DNA of 64,000 nucleotides from Carex sylvatica (Eukaryota; Streptophyta; Magnoliopsida; Poales; Cyperaceae). The translations under genes were made by a program, and so were the position numbers. Shown here piece after piece: positions 21,210 to 32,200 of the stretch. Positions within the stretch are counted from its first letter, which is position 1, and the number at the start of each line of letters is the position of its first letter. Below the pieces are notes generated by a model. It saw nothing but the letters and a program-made list of their open reading frames with translations, was not told where the DNA came from and ran no database searches. The DNA is taken from assembly GCA_964058845.1 (NCBI GenBank), contig CAXKVR010000015.1, positions 248,001 to 312,000 of the forward strand, written 5' to 3'.

Positions 21210-22927
21210 TTAAAATGGGCGGAAATTGGCCAAAGACATGAAAGAGTTATTGAGTACATCCTGGAATGCATTATCATTGTTAAACGACTTGGTAATACTC
21301 TCTAAAACCTCATCGTACACTCCCAAATCAATAAGCATCATGACCACATTACTCATAAGCCCGTGGTTTATCACCTCACCCATCCTCTCTCTATGTATTT
21401 GCTCAAGTAGTGAGTCGACCAGCCGAGTTTGGATCTTTGCCGAGTGGATTATGTGGTCCCGCCAGAGATTGAGTCCGAGTTCTTTGATAGGTGTCTTCTG
21501 GTGGGTCGGTACGTAGGTGTGATCCATGTGCATCAGTATATCTCGAATTTTTTGCATGGACACAGAATGGTCAATCCATTTGCGGTTGAGTTCATCCAGA
21601 AATGAGCCTTGAGCTGACTCTATTGATGTCCTCATTTCTTCAAGATGCCTAGTAACTGTCACAACTAATCCATTGTATTGCATCTCGCCCAATTTGTTCA
21701 AAACCATGTTATATGCAACCCTGCAAAATAGATACTCGTAAGAAGAAAGAAAAAATTTCAAGAAAAACTCTTCTTTTCTCATTCAAAATCATGATGTATA
21801 TCTGGTTTTTTTTTTCCTTTTCATATGCTTTATGACATCTTTAGGCATAAATTGTGTTATCAAGTAAATAACAAAAATTGCATATGGACTCCTTAAGCTG
21901 ATCTGAAAAATAGAACATCAATCTCAATTTGCTCGTGTCTTCCTCCTAGACTATCAACAAGGATATAGTTAAAGAACACATCAAGAAAGCTTCTAGGACT
22001 TGTTATTTGCAGCAAGCCGCTTACAGAAAAAAAACACAAAAGACAGTAAAAAAGGGTTTTCAATTTTCTTTGTAGTATTACACTATCTACTTTATACACC
22101 TCAGCTGATGCTAACTTCCCAATAATAAAGTTTATAGCTACATAATTATAGGCATTAGAGATTACAAACTTGTGATCGAGTACCAGTAATGTACTGCACT
22201 TGACAATCTCCCTACCAAAACTTTTTGCATACATAAGATGCGGCCCTCAAACAAACAATTGTAAATTTATTCTATCTATTACAGAGAGCTATCTATATTT
22301 TTTTTCCCTTTTTATTACTGCAAGTTAGTAAGAACATAAGCATTCGCTAGCTTTGCAATGACAGATCTACAATTAAAGTCTAACCAAACTGAGAAGTAAA
22401 TATATTGGTATAGTACAGGTTACTAAAACTTTAACAGATCACTAAAATTATGAGCAACAGACCCAAAGAAACTATGATGAGAAAAACAAACCTAACTGAA
22501 AACTATTGCCTAACTTCCCATCCAATACTTAATTAGACATTTTTTAGGTGCTCCCCAATTTTCCAATTATTGCATATTTCTTCCACAAAACTAACCACAG
22601 GACATCAGGAGTACTAAATCAAAAGCATATTTCCCATTTTTCCACGGGAGAACCACGTGCAATTATAAAACCGGGAATTTCAATTTTCAGATATCCTAAC
22701 TTCATTTTATATTAAACTTCCCCCACACCTAACAATTCAAATTACGAAACAAATAAAAACAAGCGTTACATGTAAAGCTCTTCCATGCTAAGTTCGCTAT
22801 CGTTGTGATTGAAAATCTTGTTAATCCCGTGCTCGATGATTTGCCATGTGCGATCAGCGTAATTGGGATCGACCTCTGTCCTGGACGGCAGGTCCACTAA
22901 CTTAAAGACTTTTCGTTGATTACTCAT
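21210..22927 (-). CDS. Truncated CUL3-like cullin, two exons, internal deletion
   Basis: Cullin-3 is the scaffold of BTB-type ubiquitin ligases. Exon 1 is 22927-22770 (MSNQRKVFKL..., NYADRTWQIIEHGI) with donor AT|GTAACG. Exon 2 is 21720-21210 after TTTTGCAG. The join keeps frame and gives 222 residues against about 730 for CUL3. The first cullin repeat is recognisable (AYNMVLNKLGE, FLDELNRKW, MQKIRDILMHMD, LGLNLWRDHI, ERMGEVI). After MLIDLG it jumps to VYDEVLESITKSFNNDNAF and VLNNSF, which in full-length CUL3 belongs to a later cullin repeat, and then stops. The cullin homology domain, RBX1-binding region and neddylation site are absent. If translated it could bind BTB adaptors without E3 activity. 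A CT-rich leader lies just upstream. It may be a pseudogene, though both exons are fully open. Confidence 0.85.
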
Positions 22928-23040
22928 CGCTCAACTCTCCGGCGAACTAGGGTTTTGGGGAAGTGAGAGGAGAGGGAAAGAAACGAGAGAGAAAGAAAAC
23001 AGATCAAGAAAGAGACTTTAAATGGAAATCGAGGGAATTC
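22928..23040 (-). promoter_or_regulatory. CT-rich 5' leader and promoter edge of the cullin gene
   Basis: Read on the minus strand, the bases before the ATG are pyrimidine-rich (TTTCTTTCTCTCTCG, CCCTCTCCTCTCAC). They end with AAAACCCTAG, a telo-box-like motif common near plant starts of transcription, 10-25 bp before the ATG. A MITE begins immediately beyond. Confidence 0.55.
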
Positions 23041-23166
23041 GCATCCTCTGAGATATCTCATATGTTGCGCGACTTTTCAGAAAATCATAACCGTTCATAT
23101 ACGTTCTGCGCGAATCTCAAAGCTCAAATAATACTGGTCCAAAATATGAGATATCTCAGAGGATAC
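23041..23166. mobile_element. Short MITE, cctctgagatatctcat type, next to the cullin promoter
   Basis: Left gcatcctctgagatatctca and right tgagatatctcagaggatac are inverted copies around a 70-bp centre. The same termini occur at 59251-59417. Related, more diverged copies lie at 33379, 43804 and 49992. It borders the leader of the truncated cullin. Confidence 0.85.
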
Positions 23167-23486
23167 ATACTCAAATCGGAATATTAAATTTTTTTAAATA
23201 TAATCAAATTTAATATTTTTAACAAAATAAGAACTATTAATTTAAATTTTACAAAAGATAACTCCACTGATACACAAATATGTTTGCTCCATTCACTGGA
23301 TTGATGTAGCTATTTTATAACCTTAGAAATTAGTAGTAAATAGCTCTATCGATCCTGCTGTTTTTTTGTAAAATCGAAATTAATAATGCTTATTCTGTTA
23401 AAATATTTAAAATTAGTTTTATTTAAAAAAAAATTCTCAAATCGAGGAGGGAAAATATTTTTTTATCTAAGCCTAACTAAGATGAC

Positions 23487-24819
23487 CGAAATTTTTATTA
23501 ATATCCTCAATTAAAAAAATTATAGATACGCTCTCCATTTTTTTATTTGTTTTAAATGCCCAACAGCTGATAATTTTGGCTATTCTGTTCCGAAGTAAAC
23601 CGCCAAAATTTCCGATGATCCACAGGATTTTTAGCGGTTCTAATTCTTATATTTTTATTTTTTTATTTACAAAATGAAAACACTAAATTATTTTTTTGAT
23701 AAAACACTTAATTAAATCTCAAAATGATATTGTTTTTCATAGCATATCGTTTTGAATATTAAAAACCCTAAATTAAATTTCAAAATGAAACATTTTCATG
23801 AATAATATTTAAAATTAAAAAAAATGTATAACAAAAAATTCTAGTTCTGAGACTTCATACACTTATATGAATATTGTCTCCGAAAAAATAAACAATATTT
23901 TAACTAAAAAAAATAAAAAATACAACAAAAAACTCTAAATCGGAGACTTTATACATTTATATGAATAATGTGTAAGAACAAATAGTACAAATAGATAACT
24001 CGGTAAAAAAGTACAAAATTGAAAATTAGAAAGAATTAATAAAAAAATTCAACTTAAATATTTTGGGCTTTTCCCATTTTTTTTTTTTTTTGCAATTCTG
24101 ATTGTTCCAGAATGCCGATGAATGCTATGGGTTCAAAATTGATATCTTCTCCTCGCAAGCTTTTTCGAAAAGTGGTCGTACGCTGAAATTGAACAGTCGA
24201 GCGTTGAAATACGCCCGTTTGAAATTTATTCATCAAAAATTGCATTTTCTAGAGTTTTCTTTTCCTTTTTAAACATATATACATAAACTATTTTTTTTTT
24301 ATCAATATATTTCTCGGTGAAGATATTGTCTCTCTTGCCTTATCCTCACCGGTTTAGGAGAGATGTATGAGAGAAATATATGTTCAATGTACAAGTGCTT
24401 TAGAAATGAGAGAAATGACTTAGAACAAATAGACAGAGATGCATTATAATAGAAAGACACATATTAATGACGTGGACAAATTTATATTTATTTTATCACA
24501 CACTGATCATACACTAAAATTGTGCACAAATGTAGAGTATTCATATATACCCATCCGCGAAGAAGGATGCTCCTTTTTTTAAAATTAAACTAATCTAGTA
24601 TTTCTGTTTTATTCTGTCATTTAGTTAATGTTTTATATTGTGAAGTTGACATTAATAATTATAAAAATTAATTAATGAACAATTTTACTCTTTAATTACT
24701 TAATTCGCAGTTCACTTTGAAATAGAACTACCCAAAATACTAGCAGTTAGGACAATTTAAAAAAAAAATGGAGGTACTTGTGTAATGTTTTTTAATTGAG
24801 GATATTCATAAAAATTTCG
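23487..24819. mobile_element. MULE-like non-autonomous element with TIRs of about 130 bp
   Basis: CGAAATTTTTATTAATATCC near 23487 is inverted at 24819 (ggatattcataaaaatttcg). The similarity runs inward through cctcaattaaaaaa, a tccattttttt block and a gtaaaccgc / gtgaactgc block. Size, TIR length and resemblance of the tip to the element at 59563 suggest MULE. No convincing 9-bp target duplication was found, so classification is tentative. There is no coding region. Confidence 0.6.
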
Positions 24820-25379
24820 TCCCAGACTCAAGTCGTGATGGTTTGTCCATCTATTTTGTTTTCTTTTATATTTCTAAATTGATTATTGTTTTAATACTTT
24901 AATAATATAAGACATTACCTTTTTTATCAATACTAATCTCACATTTATAAATTGGGTTTCCCTCTTCATACAGTATGTTGAGAACTCTATACAGTATTTT
25001 GAGCACGCCTCTTGTTTCGGGCAAGATATATTTTTTTCATTTCTAAATTACTTAAGCTGATATTCATAGAACATTTTGCGCTATGAACACAACAATAATC
25101 ATTTTTTTTGGCTGGTGGGCAATTATACCCTGCTTAATTAGTTGTTTCTCAAATAACACATTCTCTCTCTTCATTAATTATATATTTTTTTTCCTTCGGT
25201 ATTATATCCAGTTAAAATGAAGAAGATTTTGTTCATTAAGGTTATATCTTTTTTAATTGTCCTAAACTAATTATTTAAATTATAATTTTCATAAGCTATA
25301 CCTCATTTAATAATTTAATAATTTAAATTGTAAGGTTAAAATGTCCTATTGTTGTTATGCCCTAATTATGTCTCACATC

Positions 25380-25535
25380 CTTATTTCATAGTCCAAATAG
25401 TTGATCTGAACCGCTCAACATAATCTCTATTTTAAAATGTGTTTGGAGAGCAAAATTTATATTTCTATATTTTTTTACTAATTTTTAGATGGTCCATAAT
25501 GATGTGAAAAAACAGTGTGTTTTATTTTTCAAACA
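25380..25535. mobile_element. Degenerate foldback-MITE half
   Basis: gtccaaatagttgatctgaa, ctctattttaaaatgtgttt and actaatttttagatgg match the inner arm of the foldback family. The opposite arm is missing. Confidence 0.55.
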
Positions 25536-26009
25536 AGAAGTTCATATAATTAAATGCGAAATAGAAAAGTAAAAGTAATTTATTATTTTTGCATCATTTA
25601 AAAACATATATTTCTTATGAACTAAAAATAGATATACAAACAAACAAAAAATTAAAATAAATCCTTAACATATAAATCAAACATGATAGAAATACATCAC
25701 GTTAAACCATTGCAATAAAAAGTAAATTGGCGCAAATTACTCGGTAATAGTTAGTAATTGAATGTTTTTGGTCCTATTGAATAAACTAAGTTCATAGATG
25801 AGGAAACATTTTTTCCATTTTCATAAGACGCAACTCAAATCTTGTAAAAATTTGAGCCATCTTAGCATCATCATTCAAGAGCCTGACCTCCTCCTATCCG
25901 AAGCCCGCAATGGGTCCAGTTTGCACACAAAAGTACGTTGACACTTTTGCATAATTTGACAACAGTAGAACACAATATGTACGCACTGAAATCATAATTA
26001 TGCCATATG

Positions 26010-26590
26010 TAATATTGGAAGAGGAGGTTCCAATGTCTCATCTTTTTTCATATCTCATATCTCATATCTTTATTTTCAAAGTTAAAATTGTTGATCCGAA
26101 CTGTTCAACATATTCTTTATACTAAAATGAGGAGGGTTCAAATGCCTCATGTCTTTTATACCTCATCTTACCTCATATTTTATATCTTCATTTTCAAAGT
26201 TCAAATTATCGATCCGAACCGTTCAACGTGATATATATACTAAGATATGGTTAGGGATGAAATTTTATAGAGAAGGGTTCCAACGCCTCATCTTTTTCAT
26301 ACCTCATATTTTATATCTTTATTTTCAAAATTCAAATTGTCGATCCGAACCATTCAACATATTCTTTATACTAAAATATACATGGAGATGAAATTTTATA
26401 TTTTTGAGAATTTTTTTACTATTTTTAAGATAGGTACAAAATCACTGTTTTGGAACCGTTCAAAAAACAGTGATTTTCTATCAATCTTAAAAAATAGTAA
26501 AAAAACTTCAAAAATTATAAAATTTCATTTCTAATAATTTCTTAGTATATATATCATGTTGAATGGTTCTTTTATTTTTAAAAGTATGTT
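26010..26590. mobile_element. Nested cluster of foldback-MITE pieces, cctcat outer type
   Basis: Three successive starts of gagg(a/g)gttc.aa.g.ctcat occur at about 26021, 26129 and 26266, each followed by the shared gatccgaac.gttcaac core. Only the last continues into a full hairpin (ttactatttttaagataggt against its inverse near 26480). The first two look like broken arms. Confidence 0.7.
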
Positions 26591-26825
26591 GATATATATT
26601 TTCTATTATTTTTTAGATGTAAAGTAATGTAGAATTAAAAAAAAAGCTTTCTAAATTAACTTTTTATATTGACTCTCATAATTCGGTCGATGTTGAATGG
26701 TTCTTTTATTTTTAAAAGTATGTTGATATATATTTTCTATTATTTTTTTAGATGTAAAGTAATTTAGAATAAAAAAAAAAAGCTTTCTAAATTAACTTTT
26801 TATATTGACTCTCATAATTCGGTCG
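26562..26825 (+). repeat. 133-bp direct tandem duplication
   Basis: aatggttcttttatttttaa starts near 26562 and again near 26695. The copies are nearly identical through ctctcataattcggtcg, so it is a recent duplication. Confidence 0.88.
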
Positions 26826-27644
26826 CTCTCTCTTCCGTAGCAATAACTGCCAACGCGATCACTAAAAGTTACTTGCATGGGTGTAGAGAGGTTTACAAAA
26901 TACATTTAATTTAATTTCTATGTAGTACTTAAACAATTGTTTTTAATTTAACTGATGTAAATGTTCTTATATGCTCAACTCCTTGTTGAAAATTTATCAC
27001 GTTACAACCAAAATTGGAAGTTTTGTTAGCTACACAAATACCCAAGTGTCGGTTAGGTCTACTAACAATGTATTTAACTTGGCACAATCTTGAAAATGAG
27101 CATATATAAACTAAAATTTGTAATTCAAAATTTGGGATGTTTGTACGTGAAACATATATGGCGACAATGAAAACAATTGGTGCATTATCTTACAATTCAT
27201 CCAATAAGTTTAATAGTGGTTTTTTAAGGGTAAAATGGGAACGTGCCATCTTACAATTTTTTCATTGATAAAAAATTATTTACAAGAATTTTTATAGTGT
27301 TATTTTAACCTTTTTGCGATAACGCAATAATCGCTATTTAGAGCTTAATCAAATTTAATAATTTTTTATTCAACATCAAACACTTAAATTTCACAAACTT
27401 GATAGATAAGCAATCTTATTAACCTAACAATATGCCAACAAATTTGGCTTCTGATTTGTTATATTTTTTTTACTTAATTAGGAAACCAAAAGTTAATTAA
27501 TTTCTTCTTATGCTATAGAAAGCCACTCTAGAAGATCGAGCACATAAAATATGAAATCCCTGTAATATGACGATTTTTTTATGTAGAAACAAAATATTAT
27601 GGAATTATATATCGATATAAAATATATGTACTATAATCTGTAAC

Positions 27645-28000
27645 ACTACAACACAAGATTTTTTTTATTTAAAAATAAAAAAAATCTGCTGGAAAGAGAA
27701 ATAATCAAATTGATTCAAAAAATAAATATCACTGTAGAATTCTTTTGGTGTAAATATGGAGATAATGCAAATTTGGTTTAAGAAGCATCCATATATCTTT
27801 ATTGCGTGTGGTATACAGTCAGAGTGAAAAAAATGACTTGCATTGAATTTTTTCTACGTTGCAAGTAATATTTTCACATTTACACCAGAAGAATTCTACG
27901 GTGATATCTATTTTTCGAAAATCAACTCAAATTACTTTCCTATCCAATATAAAATAGTATTTTATTTTTAAATTAAAAAAATCGAATATAACCGCTTTCT
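27645..28000. mobile_element. Inverted-repeat element of unknown class
   Basis: The arms match in inverted order: atatcactgtagaattcttt near 27726 against its inverse aagaattctacggtgatat near 27890, and tttatttaaaaataaa against its inverse near 27960-27980. Total length is about 350 bp. No target duplication was resolved. Confidence 0.6.
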
Positions 28001-28029
28001 CTGCTGAATTGCTATCATCTGTGAAGCTT

Positions 28030-28160
28030 TTAGTTGCAGACCTGTACGGAGTTTTTAATCTGGTCCGTTCATTTTGATCAGACAGATCTTATCAGATCTC
28101 AAAACAAATAGACCAGATTAAATTGTGTTGAGTCAGGTAGCTGGGAGGATACAGATCCTC
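28030..28160. mobile_element. Possible MITE related to the cctctg family
   Basis: ttttaatctggtcc near 28050 is inverted as gaccagattaaa near 28112. The right edge has ggatacagatcctct. It resembles the element at 33379 in its inner ggtcc motifs. Ends are not well defined. Confidence 0.4.
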
Positions 28161-29207
28161 TACTAACAATAAAAAAGGAGTCGAGGTACTAAAAAAAATA
28201 AAAAACGGAGGGAGCAATCTTTTCAAAAAAGGAGAGAAGAAGAAAGAGAGAGCGTGCGCGCTATGATAACTGTTTTGTGTAATATCTAATCAGTCAACAA
28301 CGGATTGTCAATGTTGCTTGTTGAGATAGGAAAATTATTGAGTATATCACAAGGCGTGGAAAGCATGGCTGTTATTTAAAAGGAATGAAACAATCAAGGG
28401 TATTCATATTTCTAGAGAAAAAAATCAGACGGCTCGCAATTTAACAAAAATATCAGGGGCAAAATCTAGTTCTCCTATTGTTAAAAAAAGTTTCCTTCTT
28501 TCAAAAATGATCATAAACTCAAAGATTGAATGCAAGCATCTTACACTTCTGATCAAATATATTGGTTGTTTAGAATATTTTAATTTTTTTTAAGTATGAC
28601 ATGAGGATCAGTTTCAAACTTCAAACACATTTATTCATAATTTTTTAGAATGTATAAATTCAGTATAAACTTTTGAACGCGTAATATCATGCATGCTTTT
28701 ATAATTTATCTTGAATTCATCTTGCATTCAATCATAAGATGTTTAATATTTTAGGTGTATACAGTTATTAAATTAATCTATAAAATATAAATATGAATGT
28801 TTTACGATTATGCAGGATAGATACATAAAAGATTGTTTGGCCTAACTGGAGAAGATGTATTCCAAAGTTAAACCGACACTGTCAATTCAGCTTCTCGTTT
28901 TTCAAGACATTCAAAGAGTCTGTCTCTTCTGTTTCAGGTTCCCTGAGACCAAATCTGTGTCACTTCTCTGAAGAAAGGATATACGATCAATAAACTTGAT
29001 TTTTGTATGGACCTACTAGTCAGCACTAAATAACAGCATTTGGTCCAATGGATTTTTAACAGAGGGTTTGGAAGTTGAAACGACAAAAAGCAAAGAAGAC
29101 CAAGAGATTTGCAGTCGCGTTCTAAATTTCTTCGAATTATTCAAAATATTAACAAGCACTCAGTCTCTTCAGTTTCATTTCCCTTATCAGACGACTACAC
29201 TATCAAC

Positions 29208-32200
29208 ATGGAGGAACTAGTGCTTTCATGGCGGATTGAAGATATACTGAACCAAAACCTTTACACTGATCAGGTGAATTTTTTATACAATAATTTAGTA
29301 CATTAAGTCAGAGAAAAAGGCGCTTTCTATAGGATCGCATGGAATTTTTTGCAAGAGGGATAGGATTACGATTTAGGATATTAAATTATTTCAGACTTTT
29401 GATACGAATTCCTTTAACTTACTTGATTATAGTTTCACCTGTGTGAAAATAAAGCTACTTTCATTAAGAAATTTAAATGGTGCGTATAGTAAAAAGGAAA
29501 ATTATAAAATGTAAGAAAACCTGATCTGATCTTATCCCAGTATTAATGCACTATCTATAATGATTGGTAGTTCTAATAGCATACCACACCGGCATTTTTG
29601 CCTATTCATAGTGAGATATGGGACAGCTGATTTGGAGGTTTTAGTTAAAAAAAAAAAATTGATTCAATTTTTCTCCTCCCTAAGAAATCAGTTTATTTCC
29701 ATATTAGAGTTTCAAAAGGAACAAATCATAATTAATTGCACTGATGGTAGACATACTATTACAAACTTGTGTGTCAATGTCATGCATGCAAGGGAAATAT
29801 TTTACAGCAAATAAGTTAATGTAAGGAGTGCACAGTACACACACGTGATTGAGACAGAGTCCAAGGAGATAAAAATGTAATGAAAGGGCATCCCGTCGAT
29901 TCCTACAGAAATGCACCATTTGTGTATTTTTCAAGTTATAGATTAAACTGACCTTTTTACTTTTATATGTTTTCTTAGGTTAAAAGAATCCCCGATGAAT
30001 TTCAGTCTGTAGGAGATTACCTAGAGTCATTCACACTTCCTCTCATTGAAGAAGTTCGGGCCAAGTTATCTTCTTGCTTTGATGCAATCTCACAATTACC
30101 TCATTTCAAGATTAAGCACATCCAGTTGTGTCATAACCGAAGTGGGCCCACTTGTATGATGGATATTCTGGCGGACGGGTTTGGTTGTGAGCATAAATTG
30201 TACCAACCAAAGAATGGTGATACATTTGTATTATCAAGTTTGAGACCCGAGACTGCCAATGCATTGCTGAGACACGGAGTTGTGTATAGTTTAGCCATAG
30301 TAACAGAGGTTGAGGAGATTTTGGTGGATCAGGTTTTGGTGAAGCGGTTTACTATCAGTGTGCCACCAATGATTGCATCATCTGGTGAGATAAACAGATG
30401 TAATCATGCAACCTTCTTGACAAATATTGTAACAGATATTCGAATTTGGAATACACTAACATCTAAAGGTACCGATGGAAATTTAACACTTATCAAGAAA
30501 GCGCTCTCCAGGAATAACATGGTAAACTAGCTGTCTCATGCTAGTCATCTCTATAAAATCTATTCATACAAATTTCTTAGATTGACTTGGCATATACTGA
30601 TACAGTAGTGGTAATTTCAGTTTGGAGATTTTTGTGTCTACTATTAAACTCAGATTAGCAGTTTCTGTTTCAAAATTCGAATTTCAATTTCAATTAATTG
30701 TGCACTATTTTTTTTTTTTTTTTTAATATATATATACAGGAAGAAATCATATCTGATATTCACCATGAAGAGTGTGATCCTGAGTGGACTAGTCTCTTGA
30801 AGCATACCGTGTTGGCAAACCTTAATCAATCACAAATGGAGGCTGTGAAATTTGCCATCAATGCCATAAAATGCGAGTTAAGCTCTCTGAAGCTTGTGTG
30901 GGGGCCACCAGGCACTGGAAAGACAACTACTATAGTTGCAATACTTTGGTGTTTGATGAAAATGCAAATCCATACTCTAACATGTGCCCCAACCGATGTT
31001 GCAGTCACGGAAGTTTGCTCCCAGCTGCTTCAGTTTCTCAAGTCTGATGGGCAAAATGGTCATTTGAATAGAATGCCTTCCACTTTAGCAGGTGTGGTGG
31101 TGTTTGGTAGTAGAGAGCAAATGGGTATCTGTGGTGATATAGAAGATGTTTTGCTAGAGAACCGTATTTTGCAGCTTGAGAATTGCCTTTCACCAACAAC
31201 TGGTTGGAAACATGGTGTGGATTCAATGATTGATTTTCTTGAAGAATGTGTCTCAAAGTGTTGTTTGTCTATCGAAGAAAGTGAAGGAGAAGGCAGCAGA
31301 GTGATATTGTCCATTGGGAATTATCTACAGAGTAAATTCAATGAAATGGAGAACCATCTCAGGAAATGTTTTTTATGTTTGTTTGTTCATCTTCCCAGAC
31401 AGTATCTCTCTCCTGATAATTGCATGAGCATGGTTTCGCTCTTAGATTTGCTCAGACAATTGGGTAGGCAGTTATCTACAAATGAGCAGTTCTTTGAAGA
31501 TTCTGTGACAACTCGAACTCTCACACAGACATTGATTGAAACAGGGGTGGAATGTCTTCAACAGTTAAAACATCTTGAGTCTACACTTGAAATTTCTTTA
31601 CACCCTCTGACCAAGGGGATTTCAGTCAGGGATTTCTGCCTTCAAAATGCATCTGTTGTCTTCTGTACTGCATCGAGTTCATATATGTTGCACGATGCAG
31701 AGATAAATTGTTTTGATGTGGTAGTGGTGGATGAAGCTGCCCAACTTATTAAAGAATGCGAATTGTTGATTCCATTGATGCTTAAGCAGGTGAAACATGC
31801 ACTTTTGGTAGGTGATGAATTTCAGCTGCCAGGACGAGTTGAAAGCCTGGTAAGTTCTTCTAATCTGTTCTTCTGGTGATTATATTGTAATAATTTTGTA
31901 AAGAGTGCCATAATTATGTTGGTATTGATTATTGACACATACACAGAAGACTATGCCATTTGGTTACTGAGTAGGGATCCTTTTGTAAATTCAAGAAGGA
32001 CATCGTTTCTTCTCTAGGTTTTTTAACTAATAGATATTTTGTAAAATTAGTAATTATTACACCAAATATCATTCAGTAAGGTTCATTTGCTATTTAGAAA
32101 ATGAAACAAACATAGTTAATTAATATTGCAGCGGTTATCTCCTTTTCCCTAGCAACTAACATATTATAGCTTTTCAAGCTTCCTGAAATTTTGTAAAGTT

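Larger units (their letters stand above)
25850..27230. repeat. Dispersed duplication, copy 2, expanded by MITE insertions
   Basis: Homologous to about 17130-17830 in the same orientation. It keeps cctgacctcctcctat and aatgggtccagtttgca near 25885, and the tatgctcaactcc / aaaattggaagtttt block near 26970-27020. It is longer because foldback-MITE material (26010-26590) and a local tandem duplication lie within it. The ANWTHCGLRIGGGQAL motif is readable on the minus strand, then a stop follows. Confidence 0.6.

Noticed and set aside
21893..22234. 113-codon minus-strand frame between the cullin exons
   Set aside because: It lies wholly in the cullin intron, has no recognisable domain and is not needed to join the exons.
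23487..24819. Firm assignment of this element as MULE by 9-bp target duplication
   Set aside because: The best flanking comparison matched only about 6 of 9 bases, so the class rests on TIR resemblance alone.
29109..29207. Upstream in-frame extension of helicase exon 1
   Set aside because: The extra residues are not typical of the family. The ATG at 29208 gives the expected short first exon, MEELVLSW and so on.
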